From an uncultured Gallionellaceae bacterium (lineage in GTDB: Bacteria; Pseudomonadota; Gammaproteobacteria; Burkholderiales; Gallionellaceae), in the NCBI GenBank assembly GCA_903847155.1, contig CAINCU010000054.1, forward strand, positions 1 through 64,000: a stretch of 64,000 nt of DNA, given 5' to 3'. The notes under the pieces were generated by a model. That model saw nothing but the letters and a program-made list of their open reading frames with translations. It ran no database searches and was not told the DNA's origin. Made by a program: the position numbers and the translations under genes. Shown here one piece after another: positions 36,990 to 45,838 of the stretch. Every line of letters begins with the position of its first letter. Positions within the stretch are counted from its first letter, which is position 1.

Positions 36990-37593
36990 CGCCACGATTG
37001 ATTTTATCCAAATTCTGATGCAGTGCTTCGAGGATACGCATGCTTTCGCCGGCATTGATTCCTGCACTCTGCTCAACTGTTACCAGCGAAATGCCATCGG
37101 TTTCACGCACTATCAACTGCATGCCGTCCACCTTTTTATCTTTGTCGCCCGTCTTAAGAAAGTAGACGCCTTTACTTCTATCTACATCACCGACGGCGAT
37201 TCCCGCATGCTCCAATGCCAATCCCACTTTGCGCCAGCTTCGATCAAACGACTCATTCAACAAAATAAACCGGATGCCGCCCACCTCCAGCAACTTGGCT
37301 TCAGGAGCAGCAGAGGATACCGCTGTTGTTGCCGGACTGGCAAGCTCAGCCGCAGTCTGCCCGTTTGTTTTTTCGCGGGAGTAATCGGAATACTTCGCCA
37401 CTTGCGTACCATCGGCTGCCGGTATCGTATTGCGCTGTTCAGTCGTTGGCACAGTCATATCAGGCGGAACTTCCAGCGATGGAGCTTCCACTGCCCCCAC
37501 CTTGTAATCCACCTGCTTGCGCTCGAAGAAACTGCCGCATCCTGCCAGCAGCAAAATTACCGCAAGCACAATTACGATGTTCGTTTTTCTCAT
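36967..37593 (-). CDS. bamC: Outer membrane assembly lipoprotein BamC
   Basis: The 208-residue lipoprotein has lipobox LLAGC, an early extended part with VEAPSLEVPPDMTVP that binds BamD, and one helix-grip domain (FDRSWRKVGLALEHAGI). It is shorter than the two-domain E. coli protein, as is common in betaproteobacteria. It directly follows dapA, the same order as in many proteobacteria. ATG at 37605 is an alternative start. Confidence 0.88.
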   Translation of the reverse strand: MRKTNIVIVLAVILLLAGCGSFFERKQVDYKVGAVEAPSLEVPPDMTVPTTEQRNTIPAADGTQVAKYSDYSREKTNGQTAAELASPATTAVSSAAPEAKLLEVGGIRFILLNESFDRSWRKVGLALEHAGIAVGDVDRSKGVYFLKTGDKDKKVDGMQLIVRETDGISLVTVEQSAGINAGESMRILEALHQNLDKINRGDAVRPAR

Positions 37594-37604
37594 AGTTATT
37601 CCCA

Positions 37605-38480
37605 TTAAATGGCACCAGCCTGACGCATCGCTGCTTCCACCACAGGTTGCATCCCTGTGGAGAGTGGCGTAAGCGGCAATCGCAAATTATTCTTCATCTT
37701 GCCCATGCGCGCGACCGCCCATTTCACCGGAATAGGATTGACCTCAACAAACAAGTGGCGATGCAAACCCAGTAAGCGGAAATTTATTTCACGTGCCTTG
37801 GCAAGCTCGCCGTTCAAAGCAGCAGCGCACATTTCATGCATCAACTTCGGCGCCACATTGGCTGTCACAGAAATAGTGCCGTGTCCTCCAAGCAGCATCA
37901 GCGCCAATGCGCTCGCATCGTCCCCGCTATAAATGGCGAAGTCTTTCGGGGCGCGTTGCAACAGGTCGCTACCGCGCTCAATGCCGCCGGTAGCATCCTT
38001 GATGCCGACAATATTTTTGATCTGCGCCAGACGCAGCACAGTATCGTTGTTCATGTCCGCGCCAGTGCGTCCCGGCACGTTGTATAAAATATGCGGCATG
38101 TCTACCGCTTCGGCGATGGCTTTGAAGTGCTGGAACAGACCTTCCTGTGTCGGCTTGTTGTAATACGGCACAACAGTAAGCGAAGCGTCTGCGCCCGCCT
38201 TCTTGGAGAAGGTCGCCAGTTCAATGGCTTCTTTGGTCGAGTTTGCGCCGGTTCCGGCAATGATGGGAATACGCTTGGCGGCATGTTTCACTGCTTCGGA
38301 AATCAGCAACTCGTGCTCTTCCACATTCACCGTGGGGGATTCACCGGTGGTGCCAACCACCACGATGGCATCCGTACCTTCGGCAATATGAAAATCGATC
38401 AACGCTCGAAACGACACCATATCCAGACTGCCGTCCTCGTGCATCGGCGTAACAATCGCTACGATACTTCCCTTAATCAT
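37605..38480 (-). CDS. dapA: 4-hydroxy-tetrahydrodipicolinate synthase
   Basis: The 291-residue class I aldolase starts [20 protein letters not shown], has [11 protein letters not shown], the catalytic [11 protein letters not shown] and the Schiff-base lysine in IVGIKDATG. It condenses pyruvate and aspartate semialdehyde in lysine and cell-wall synthesis. The ATG at 38480 fits family length; longer in-frame starts are unlikely. Confidence 0.97.
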   Translation of the reverse strand: MIKGSIVAIVTPMHEDGSLDMVSFRALIDFHIAEGTDAIVVVGTTGESPTVNVEEHELLISEAVKHAAKRIPIIAGTGANSTKEAIELATFSKKAGADASLTVVPYYNKPTQEGLFQHFKAIAEAVDMPHILYNVPGRTGADMNNDTVLRLAQIKNIVGIKDATGGIERGSDLLQRAPKDFAIYSGDDASALALMLLGGHGTISVTANVAPKLMHEMCAAALNGELAKAREINFRLLGLHRHLFVEVNPIPVKWAVARMGKMKNNLRLPLTPLSTGMQPVVEAAMRQAGAI

Positions 38481-38594
38481 GTTCGTGCTCGCTGCTGCAA
38501 AATAAAGGCCGCATTCTACCCCAATCACACCGCCCAACGCGACAAGAGCGGCACCCCTGTGAAATAATGCGCGTTCATAAAAATCCACTTGATC

Positions 38595-38828
38595 ATGTCT
38601 GCTCTCACTCTGGCCCAGCTACATTCCGGCGACACCGCCACCATCGTTGCCATTCACGCCGAAGAAGCTCTGCACCAGCGCTTGCTGGCGCTGGGGTTCC
38701 GTAGCGGCAAGCAAATCGAACTGATCCGCAAGGCCAGTTTCTCCGGCCCGTTGCAGGTGCGCATCGGCACCACCGACATTCTGCTGCGGCGCAATGAAGC
38801 AGCGAAGATCACGGTGTGCCGACCATGA
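38595..38828 (+). CDS. feoA: Ferrous iron transport protein FeoA
   Basis: The 77-residue SH3-like protein ([35 protein letters not shown]) matches FeoA, an accessory of FeoB. ATG at 38595 is chosen over a TTG at 38589. Its stop overlaps the feoB ATG (ATGA), so the two are coupled. It is divergent from dapA. Confidence 0.93.
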   Translation: MSALTLAQLHSGDTATIVAIHAEEALHQRLLALGFRSGKQIELIRKASFSGPLQVRIGTTDILLRRNEAAKITVCRP

Positions 38829-40612
38829 AACGCATCGCGCTATTGGGCATGCCCAACACCGGCAAATCAACGCTATTCAACCGCATGACCGGCGGCGCGG
38901 CGCGCGTCGGCAACTGGCCGGGCATCACGGTGGAACTGCTTAGCGGCAAGATCCTGCTCGGTTCAGACATGGTGGAGATCATCGACCTGCCGGGCATCTA
39001 CGACTTGCACGGCTTCTCCGATGACGAACAGGTGGTGCGCCATTTCCTGCACGACAATATTCCCGATCTGGCATTGGTGATTCTTAACGCCACGCAGATC
39101 GAACGCCAGATGAGTTTGCTGCTGCAACTCAGGCAGCTCAACATGAACATCGTGGTGTTGCTCAACATGTCCGACGAGGCGAAGAAATACGGCATCAGCA
39201 TCGACAGCAAAAAAATGACTGAGATGCTAGGCGTGCCGATCTTCCTGCTCAGCGGCAAATACGGCACGGGTTATCAGGAAGCGCTGCAAGCGATCACCAA
39301 AGCGCTGCGCTACCCCACGCCCGGCATGGCGGAACAACTGCGCAGCCAACTGGAACAGGACGAACACATCGAATCCGAAATGGCGCGCGTACTGAAACAC
39401 GCGGTGCAAGTCCCGGCACAGTTGCCGGAGAATCTCACCGACAAACTCGACCGTGTGCTGCTGCATCCGTGGTTGGGACTGCCGATCTTCTTCGGCATCA
39501 TGTATCTGCTGTTCCAGGGCATCTTCCTGCTCGGCCAGCCGCTGCAAGGCTGGGTCGGCGACGCCCTCGGCTGGTTGCGTGTTTCCGCGCTTGATCCCGC
39601 TTGCGCGGGACTACCCGTGTGGCTTTCCGGTCTGTTGCTGGATGGCATCTACAACGGCGTGGCCACCGTCGCCGCTTTCGTGCCCATCATCATCCTATTC
39701 TTCCTGTTCATGGCGATGGTGGAAGACAGCGGTTACCTGTCGCGCGCCGCGTTCCTGATGGACGCGCTGATGGCCAAGATGGGCTTGGACGGACGCGGCT
39801 TCGTCATGCTGCTAATGGGCTTCGGCTGCAACGTGCCCGCACTGATGGGCACGCGTGTGATGCGCTCGCGCAGCCTGCGCCTGCTCACCATGCTGGTGAT
39901 TCCGTTCTCGCTATGCTCGGCGCGCTTGCAGGTATTCGTGTTCATCACCGCTGCACTGTTCTCGCCAAAGGCCGCCCCAGTGGTGCTGTTCAGCCTGTAC
40001 CTGTTCAGCTTCGCCGCCGCCATCGTTACCGCGCTGCTGTTCAAGACAAAATTCAAGAACAACGAACCGTTCGTGCTGGAACTGCCGCCCTACCGCTTCC
40101 CCACCGTGAAACAGATGCTGTTGCGCGGCTGGCTGGAAGTGCGCCACTTCCTGCAACGCGCCACGCAATTCATCGTGGCCGGTGTGGTGCTGGTGTGGTT
40201 ACTCACCCATCTGCCGCCTTCCGCCGCACCTGCAGGTGCAGGCACGCTGGCTGGCATGATAGGCGGTCTGTTGCATCCGATCTTCGCCCCCATCGGCATC
40301 AACGAACAACTCACCATTGCGCTGCTGTTCGGTTTCGTCGCCAAGGAGATCGTCATCGGCTCGCTGGCCGTCATTTACGGATTGAGCGGGGATGCGCTGG
40401 GTCACGCGCTGGGACAGCAACTGGACTGGGTGCAGGCCTACAGCTTTATGCTGTTCACGCTGATCTACACGCCCTGCCTGTCCGCCATCGCCACCTTGCA
40501 TAACGAAGCGAAAGACCTGCGCTACACGCTGTTCGCTCTTGCATGGTCGCTCGCCTTGGCTTGGGCGGTCAGTTTTGTGTTCTATCAGGGCGCGCGTGCG
40601 CTGGGGTATTAA
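38825..40612 (+). CDS. feoB: Ferrous iron transporter FeoB (short form)
   Basis: The 595-residue protein has an N-terminal G domain (GMPNTGKST, GNWPGITVE, DLPGIYDL) and a membrane part with two Gate-type repeats (RAAFLMDALMAKMGLDGRGFVMLLMGFGCNVPALMGTR and FGFVAKEIVIGSL). It imports Fe(II). It is shorter than E. coli FeoB (773 residues), lacking much of the linker and C-terminal part; no feoC is seen. Relevant to a lineage that lives with dissolved iron. Confidence 0.95.
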   Translation: MKRIALLGMPNTGKSTLFNRMTGGAARVGNWPGITVELLSGKILLGSDMVEIIDLPGIYDLHGFSDDEQVVRHFLHDNIPDLALVILNATQIERQMSLLLQLRQLNMNIVVLLNMSDEAKKYGISIDSKKMTEMLGVPIFLLSGKYGTGYQEALQAITKALRYPTPGMAEQLRSQLEQDEHIESEMARVLKHAVQVPAQLPENLTDKLDRVLLHPWLGLPIFFGIMYLLFQGIFLLGQPLQGWVGDALGWLRVSALDPACAGLPVWLSGLLLDGIYNGVATVAAFVPIIILFFLFMAMVEDSGYLSRAAFLMDALMAKMGLDGRGFVMLLMGFGCNVPALMGTRVMRSRSLRLLTMLVIPFSLCSARLQVFVFITAALFSPKAAPVVLFSLYLFSFAAAIVTALLFKTKFKNNEPFVLELPPYRFPTVKQMLLRGWLEVRHFLQRATQFIVAGVVLVWLLTHLPPSAAPAGAGTLAGMIGGLLHPIFAPIGINEQLTIALLFGFVAKEIVIGSLAVIYGLSGDALGHALGQQLDWVQAYSFMLFTLIYTPCLSAIATLHNEAKDLRYTLFALAWSLALAWAVSFVFYQGARALGY

Positions 40613-40630
40613 CAAATAAGCATCGTGCCC

Positions 40631-40691
40631 GCAAACCAATAAACACGGGCATCTTCATTAATAACATGATGTAGATCGCCTATTGACGTGG
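40631..40691 (+). repeat. Dispersed palindromic repeat, copy E
   Basis: Plus-strand copy from GCAAACCAATAAACACGGGC to GATGTAGATCGCCTATTGACG, close to the consensus, between feoB and a strong terminator. Confidence 0.78.
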
Positions 40692-40722
40692 ACTTTCAGG
40701 CAGTGCATTAACAAAAATCATA

Positions 40723-40759
40723 AAACGAAACGCCCCGGACTAGCCGGGGCGTTTCGTTT
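40723..40759. terminator. Strong bidirectional terminator after feoB
   Basis: A perfect 16 bp stem, AAACGAAACGCCCCGG / CCGGGGCGTTTCGTTT, with loop ACTAG, serves feoB and the convergent periplasmic protein gene. Confidence 0.9.
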
Positions 40760-40776
40760 ATTTCCTTCCGTTCAGG

Positions 40777-41088
40777 CTATTCTTTCCAGGCTTGATCCAA
40801 CAATGCCTGCGCCTTGTCGAACTTGGCTTTGGCTTGATCCAGCTTCACCTTCGAGGCATCCGCTTTTTTCTTGTCTTCGGCCAAGCGCTTCTGCGCCTCA
40901 GCCAAGTCTTTCTCCGAATCGGCGACTTTCTTCATATCGTCCTGATGCTCGGCTTCGGCCTTGAGCAGTCCGTCGCGCGCATATTCAACACCCGCTTGTT
41001 GCGCCGAGACATCCTTGGCCTGTACCAGCGTTGACACCGAGACCAGCATCGCCCCCAGTAAAGCTACTACCAGCATCGTTCTCAACAT
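40777..41088 (-). CDS. Small periplasmic coiled-coil protein
   Basis: The 103-residue protein has a signal peptide (MLRTMLVVALLGAMLVSVSTLVQA) and a mature part that is one charged helix with heptads (DDMKKVADSEKDLAEAQKRLAEDKKKADASK). No family is named. GGAGA precedes the ATG. It is followed downstream by the terminator at 40723. Its upstream neighbour on the same strand is an outer membrane protein, suggesting an envelope role. Confidence 0.75.
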   Translation of the reverse strand: MLRTMLVVALLGAMLVSVSTLVQAKDVSAQQAGVEYARDGLLKAEAEHQDDMKKVADSEKDLAEAQKRLAEDKKKADASKVKLDQAKAKFDKAQALLDQAWKE

Positions 41089-41116
41089 GTTATCTCCTTA
41101 AATCGGCAATAGTGGT

Positions 41117-41683
41117 TTAGAACGACAACCTCACCCCGATGAGCGGACCGTTGTCCAGCACGCAGGGTCCGACAGTGGTGAGGTAAAATTTTGTGGTCCG
41201 ATAGCCGATGTAGGCCTGGGTCTGCGGAGAGACGGAAAATTCGGCGCGCACTGCACCCTGGTAATAACGCTCCGAATCGCCGAAGCTGATGATCTTGGGC
41301 GCGTAGTGAAATTCGCCGACAAATGCAAAACGGCGATCGGTCGGAACTTCAAAGCGCACTTGTGCGCCCAAGGCGATGCCGGAAACCAGCTTGCGGTCAG
41401 GCGCAACCTTGTTCAGCGAAGCAACCACCGCCTTGGCACCGATGCCGAGCGACAGCCCCGGAATCGAGCCTTCCTCATTCAGCACCATCAGCCCTGCCTC
41501 GCCCAACAGGCTGTTGGCATCGTTGTACATGAAAGAAGCGAACAGATCGGACTTGCCTGCAATGCCGCTAGCCGCGCTGTACTTGAACTGGGCTGCGCTA
41601 TTGCTCAGATCGATACCGACTGTGTCCGCGACGGCGCCGGAACTGATTACCAACAAAGACAAAGCAACAAGACGACGCAACAT
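41117..41683 (-). CDS. YfaZ-family outer membrane beta-barrel protein
   Basis: The 188-residue protein has a signal peptide ending AVA-DT, alternating beta strands and a terminal aromatic (VRLSF), typical of small barrels. GLSLGIGAKAVVASL and SGIALGAQVRFEVP resemble YfaZ. ATG at 41683 follows AAGGAG by 5 bases. Function unknown. It lies directly downstream of the tRNA-Ser gene, same strand. Confidence 0.75.
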   Translation of the reverse strand: MLRRLVALSLLVISSGAVADTVGIDLSNSAAQFKYSAASGIAGKSDLFASFMYNDANSLLGEAGLMVLNEEGSIPGLSLGIGAKAVVASLNKVAPDRKLVSGIALGAQVRFEVPTDRRFAFVGEFHYAPKIISFGDSERYYQGAVRAEFSVSPQTQAYIGYRTTKFYLTTVGPCVLDNGPLIGVRLSF

Positions 41684-41702
41684 AATCACTCCTTATAAAA
41701 TT

Positions 41703-41792
41703 TGGCGGAAGCGGTGAGATTCGAACTCACGAAGGACTCTCATCCTCGCTAGTTTTCAAGACTAGTGCCTTCAACCGCTCGGCCACGCTTCC
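41703..41792 (-). tRNA. tRNA-Ser (anticodon UGA)
   Basis: The 90-base gene on the minus strand reads GGAAGCGTGGCCGAG at its 5' end, has the D-arm, an anticodon loop CTTGAAA with anticodon TGA, a long class II variable arm (GCGAGGATGAGAGTCCTTCGTG region), GTTCGAATC in the T-loop (with one transition around it) and an encoded CCA end. It reads UCA and related codons. Confidence 0.93.
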
Positions 41793-41984
41793 AGACTGCT
41801 CTTTACATCCTGCGGATGCCGCTTTACGGCTGTCATGTCGGCGATAAGTCCCCGACAAGACCCGACACCCGTTAGAACAATGGCGCGCATGATACCTGAA
41901 ATTTCACCCACTCTAAAAGGCTATGCTGATACTTGTTGCGTACGTATCGCGCATCGGCTTCGATACGTGGCGGACAGACAAGGG

Positions 41985-42130
41985 TTATAGACATAGTGAA
42001 TTCGCATCTATGGCCGTTGCTACGCCGACTTGAACATCTAAACCATATTCCGGGATCAATAATTCAAATTTCTCTAGCGGAACAGGCTTGCTTAAAAGAT
42101 AACCTTGGGAAGCATAGACAGCCGTGCAGG
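41985..42130 (-). pseudogene. Tail of an EAL-domain (c-di-GMP phosphodiesterase) gene
   Basis: The minus-strand frame ending with TAA at 41985-41987 codes VYASQGYLLSKPVPLEKFELL, the C-terminal signature of EAL domains (QGYLLSKPxPxxxFE). Upstream the frame has no EAL similarity and soon hits a stop, so only about 45 codons remain. It occupies the spacer between tRNA-Ser and a nitroreductase gene. Confidence 0.6.
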
Positions 42131-42232
42131 TTGAGTGAATTATGCGGGAAACGCCAAACGAAATTCTGTTGTGAAATTACTGAAAGTTGACGCCCAGAAT
42201 GCGTACCTCATGATCGAAACCAACAATAGGGT

Positions 42233-42835
42233 TCATTGCTTCCAGGCCAGAACCAGCGGTTCTTTTCTTGGAGTTGCAAGTGTCTCTTTTTCCGGTATCC
42301 CCACGATGATTGGCGCAATTGCGGTGTATTCCTCCGGAATACCCAATTCCGTTTTCACCATGCGTATATTCAGGGTAGAAACGGTTGAACCGATGACGCA
42401 ACTACCCAGCCCCATTTCGCAGGCAACCAACATCAAATTCTCGGCAGCCAACCAGCAATCCGCAACAACGAATGGGCTCGACGGCTTGGCACAGATGATG
42501 ACGAGGGTATTTGCTCCATGGATTAGATCGAAATCCGGCTTGGTAAAATGTTCAAATGAGTGGCTCATTCCATGGGAATTATGGTGGCGCACCTCCTCGA
42601 CAAATATCGGCTTGGCGCGATCCGATATTTGCTTCAATAACTGTTTGTCCTGCACTACGACAAAGGCCCACGGCTCCTCATGCATCGCCGTGGGCGCACG
42701 CACAGCGGCTTCCAACAAGGACTGAACGATGTCACGATCAAGTTTGTCCGCTGTAAATGCGCGTACCGAACGCCGCGCAAGAATGGCTTCAATTACATTT
42801 TTTCCATGTGGCTTTCCGATAGTGGGCAGTACCAT
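42233..42835 (-). CDS. Nitroreductase-family FMN protein
   Basis: The 200-residue protein has ILARRSVRAFTADKLD (FMN site), AAVRAPTAMHEEPWAFVVV and ENLMLVACEMGLGSCVIG, the typical family triad. Ends in GIPEKETLATPRKEP. It lies in tandem orientation to a LuxR-type response regulator gene with 86 bp between. Substrate unknown. Confidence 0.88.
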   Translation of the reverse strand: MVLPTIGKPHGKNVIEAILARRSVRAFTADKLDRDIVQSLLEAAVRAPTAMHEEPWAFVVVQDKQLLKQISDRAKPIFVEEVRHHNSHGMSHSFEHFTKPDFDLIHGANTLVIICAKPSSPFVVADCWLAAENLMLVACEMGLGSCVIGSTVSTLNIRMVKTELGIPEEYTAIAPIIVGIPEKETLATPRKEPLVLAWKQ

Positions 42836-42921
42836 AGCAATTACCTCCAGATTCCCTGTATTGCATCATCAAATGATGGCGCGATGAAATCAGTACGAAT
42901 ACATATTCCGGTTGGTAATTA

Positions 42922-43530
42922 TTACAGTGATGGCAATGTGGTCATGCGCGCTAGTTCCAGCATATTGGTTGCGCCGGTTTTCTGCATAATGTGAGCGCGG
43001 TGTATTTCCACCGTCCGATAGCTGATATACAGACGTTGCGCAATTTCCTTGCTGGTTTGCCCTGCAACAGCCAGCATCATTACTTCACGTTCACGCTCAG
43101 TCAGCATTGCTAATCGAGCGGCGACAGATTGAGCAATTTTGGCCTGATTTTGCAGGATGGAACACTGCTCCAATGCACTTTGGACGCTAGCCAGTAATAC
43201 AGTTCCCTTCACTGGCTTGGTTAGAAAGTCCATCGCACCTGACTTGAGAGTGCGCACCGTTAGCGGGATGGAACCTTGTCCTGAAAGAAAAATAATCGGC
43301 AGTCGCAATCCTCGACGTGTCAATTCTTCCTGCAACGTGGGACCGTCCATATCGGGCATGTTCACGTCAAGGATGACGCACCCCTCAGTATCCGGGGTAC
43401 AGATATTCAGAAAATCAACGGCATTTGAAAATGTTGCGACGGTTATACCAACAGTTTCCAGCAGCATGGAAATCGAATCCCGCACTGATGCATCATCATC
43501 CACGACAAATACTTTTGCCATATTGCTCAT
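42922..43530 (-). CDS. FixJ/NarL-type response regulator, orphan
   Basis: The 202-residue regulator has a receiver domain (VFVVDDDASVRDS, phosphoacceptor in CVILDVNMPDMDG, Lys in DFLTKPVKG) and a LuxR helix-turn-helix (LTEREREVMMLAVAGQTSKEIAQRLYISYRTVEIHRAHIMQKTGA). No kinase gene is next to it. A PAS-only protein is encoded divergently at 43909 and could be a partner. Start 43530 or 43521 are equally possible. Confidence 0.88.
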   Translation of the reverse strand: MSNMAKVFVVDDDASVRDSISMLLETVGITVATFSNAVDFLNICTPDTEGCVILDVNMPDMDGPTLQEELTRRGLRLPIIFLSGQGSIPLTVRTLKSGAMDFLTKPVKGTVLLASVQSALEQCSILQNQAKIAQSVAARLAMLTEREREVMMLAVAGQTSKEIAQRLYISYRTVEIHRAHIMQKTGATNMLELARMTTLPSL

Positions 43531-43566
43531 ATTGCAAGGGGTAAAGTGAGATGGAACTTGGCGCAT

Positions 43567-43908
43567 GCTACTTCATGAGAATCAACCCATCGCTGGCCGC
43601 CATTCGCTTCGGGAAGTGAATGATTGACTGCAAGCCCCATACCAATACTCTTAGTTCGCATCATTTTTATAATGGCGTCGATTATTAGAATCTTTTGTTT
43701 AATCCAATAGATCAGATATACATTGTATTAATATTAACAGCTAGTTAACACAATTATCAACGCGCCATGTATGTTGGAAATCTTCCTACATCTCGACACG
43801 CTACGTATTGTCACATATGTACTCGCCCGTATTTATTCAATCGTAATGCTGCTGTAACTTCACTCCTCCGGAATTGCTAACCCTTCAAGCTTTTTCAAGG
43901 AGTGAGAG
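43567..43908. other. AT-rich divergent intergenic region
   Basis: About 340 bp between a response regulator and a PAS protein. It is notably AT-rich around 43690-43760 (GTATTAATATTAACAGCTAGTTAAC) with short palindromes such as TTAATATTAA and AGCTAGTTAAC that could be regulator sites. AAGGAG at 43900-43905 is the ribosome site of the PAS gene. No gene seen. Confidence 0.45.
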
Positions 43909-44331
43909 ATGAACTTATTGAGAGTGGAAAACGCAAACTTCGAAAATCATACTCCATCCCAAGTTTCTCGGCAGAAATTGACTGATAAACCCTTGACTGA
44001 GCATTATGATCCGCCATCGTTGTCATTGGACGAGCGAGGCATGATTCTGGAGTGCAGCAAGGCTTTCGAAATGCTGTTCGGCTTCCGCCGTCATGAGTTG
44101 GCCTGGCAACATATATCAAAACTGATTCCCAAGCTCGAGGGAGTGGAATTGATACAGGACGGACAATTCAATCCTTTACTCAATTACCTCTGCCATTGCG
44201 GACATATCTATCAAATATTAAATCAGCAAGGTGAAGCCATCATCAGTAATTTGAGTTTTGTCCGTATTGAATATGAAGGAAAACGAACCTTGAAGCTGAT
44301 TGTGCGTCCTTCTGACAAAGTAGTGTCATGA
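43909..44331 (+). CDS. Stand-alone PAS-domain protein
   Basis: The 140-residue protein has one PAS domain: SLDERGMILECSKAFEMLFGFRRHELAWQHISKLIP (about residues 39-74), then HCGHIYQILNQQGEAIISNLSFVRIEYEGKRTLKLIVRP. It has no output domain, no membrane span, and no heme or flavin motif that I can identify. AAGGAG precedes the ATG. It could sense a ligand and bind another protein; divergent from the orphan regulator. Confidence 0.78.
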   Translation: MNLLRVENANFENHTPSQVSRQKLTDKPLTEHYDPPSLSLDERGMILECSKAFEMLFGFRRHELAWQHISKLIPKLEGVELIQDGQFNPLLNYLCHCGHIYQILNQQGEAIISNLSFVRIEYEGKRTLKLIVRPSDKVVS

Positions 44332-44610
44332 GCAGCAGCTTTCCTTCAATCTGGCAAAGTCAATTTGGCATGAATGGCCATGGCTAAGCCAGGTAGGGGT
44401 ATAAACGATTTCATTAATGCCGAATAGTGATACTGCCGTAGCGGTTTCTCGCACATACAGCTATTACAGGCATATCTGCCGCCTCTTTGTATCTTGCACT
44501 CACAGTCGACGCTAAAAAGCCAATTCATCATCGTGGTTGCAACTTTTATGCTGCTTCTGTAGTCTCACGCTTGCCGTGCGCACTGACGCACTTTCATTTT
44601 GGAGAAAGCA

Positions 44611-45297
44611 ATGGCATTTCAAACTCAACCTGTAGCAATCGGCACGCTTGCCGTCGAACAAAACAAAGTTTTGCGCAACACCTACATGATGCTGGCGCTC
44701 ACCATGATCCCCACGGTCATCGGCGCATTCATCGGCATGTCGATCAACTTCTCGTTCATGGCGGCACATCCGTTTATCTACGGATTGCTGATGTTCGGCG
44801 TGATGATGGGCTTGCTGTTCTCCGTCACCGCACTACGCAACAGCGTGTGGGGCATCGTTGCCCTGCTTGGCTTCACCTTCGTGGCTGGCGTATTCCTTGG
44901 CCCAATCCTGCAAGTCGCCTTGCACCTAAAGAACGGCGCACAACTGGTCGGTATTGCCGCAGGCGGTACCAGCGTCATCTTCTTCTCGCTGGCCACCATC
45001 GCCAGCGTGACCAAGAAGGATTTCAGCTTCATGGGCAAGTTCCTGTTCATCGGGCTGATGCTGCTCATCGTCGCTTCGCTGGCGAACATGTTCTTCCAGA
45101 TTCCCGCACTGGCACTGACCATCTCCGCCATCGCCGTGATGATCTTCTCCGCATACATCTTGTTTGATGTAAGCCGCATCGTCACCGGCGGCGAAACCAA
45201 CTACGTGATGGCTACGCTATCGTTGTATCTGGACATCTACAACCTGTTCATCAACCTGCTCAGCCTGCTGATGGCTTTAAGCGGAGAACGCAATTAA
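44611..45297 (+). CDS. Bax inhibitor-1/YccA-family membrane protein
   Basis: The 228-residue protein has seven membrane spans and the family ending LYLDIYNLFINLLSLL, with the aspartate pair thought to sense pH. LRNTYMMLALTMIPTVIG starts the first span. Related proteins regulate FtsH (YccA) or leak ions. ATG at 44611 has GGAGAAA upstream; TTG at 44599 is less likely. A terminator follows. Confidence 0.92.
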   Translation: MAFQTQPVAIGTLAVEQNKVLRNTYMMLALTMIPTVIGAFIGMSINFSFMAAHPFIYGLLMFGVMMGLLFSVTALRNSVWGIVALLGFTFVAGVFLGPILQVALHLKNGAQLVGIAAGGTSVIFFSLATIASVTKKDFSFMGKFLFIGLMLLIVASLANMFFQIPALALTISAIAVMIFSAYILFDVSRIVTGGETNYVMATLSLYLDIYNLFINLLSLLMALSGERN

Positions 45298-45314
45298 ACA
45301 TTGCACGCATCCAT

Positions 45315-45342
45315 AAAAAAGCGGCCAGCAGGCCGCTTTTTT
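45315..45342. terminator. Bidirectional terminator between BI-1 and rhodanese genes
   Basis: Arms AAAAAAGCGGCC / GGCCGCTTTTTT with loop AGCA, between convergent genes. Confidence 0.9.
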
Positions 45343-45355
45343 AATTCCTGCATCA

Positions 45356-45826
45356 TCATGTTTGTTTCGGCTTGTGTTGCTCATGCCGCACACGCGGCGC
45401 AAGCAGCACATCGCCATCATCTGCGTCCAGCGTTTCGCCGTTGGCATTGGTCATCGGTTGCTCGTAATCGCTCCAGCCGCGCACGCCAGTCTTGAGCGAG
45501 ACCACGTTGGTAAAGCCCATGCGCCGCATCATGTCCGCAGCGAGAACCGAACGCTTGCCGGAACGGCAGATGACCACGATCTCCTGTTCGCGGCTGGCCG
45601 CCAATTCAGGCACAGTCTCGTCATAATCCCATTCGCAGGATTGTTCCAGCACACCGCGCGGGACGTTGATCGAACCGGGAAGACGCAGCGAATCGAATTC
45701 AACCGCCTCGCGCACATCGAGCAGGATGGGCTTCTTGCCTTCGGCCAACGCACGGCTCAAATCCCACGGCATAATCTCTTTCACGCGCGTGAGCGCCTCG
45801 GCCACCAGATCGTCGTAACCTTCCAT
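45356..45826 (-). CDS. Rhodanese-domain protein
   Basis: The 156-residue cytoplasmic protein has one rhodanese domain, PILLDVREAVEFDSLRLPGSINVPRG and active-site loop VICRSGKRS with Cys near residue 87. The tail (NGETLDADDGDVLLAPRVRHEQH) extends past the domain. It likely transfers sulfane sulfur; partner unknown. It lies 12 bp after rlmD on the same strand. Confidence 0.88.
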   Translation of the reverse strand: MEGYDDLVAEALTRVKEIMPWDLSRALAEGKKPILLDVREAVEFDSLRLPGSINVPRGVLEQSCEWDYDETVPELAASREQEIVVICRSGKRSVLAADMMRRMGFTNVVSLKTGVRGWSDYEQPMTNANGETLDADDGDVLLAPRVRHEQHKPKQT

Positions 45827-45838
45827 TTTTAAATCCCC

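Noticed and set aside
39601-40503. 300-codon frame inside feoB
   Set aside because: Alternative frame of a clear FeoB coding sequence, without its own ribosome site or recognisable domain.
41933-42190. 85-codon plus-strand frame after tRNA-Ser
   Set aside because: It is antisense to the EAL-domain tail and shows no similarity of its own.
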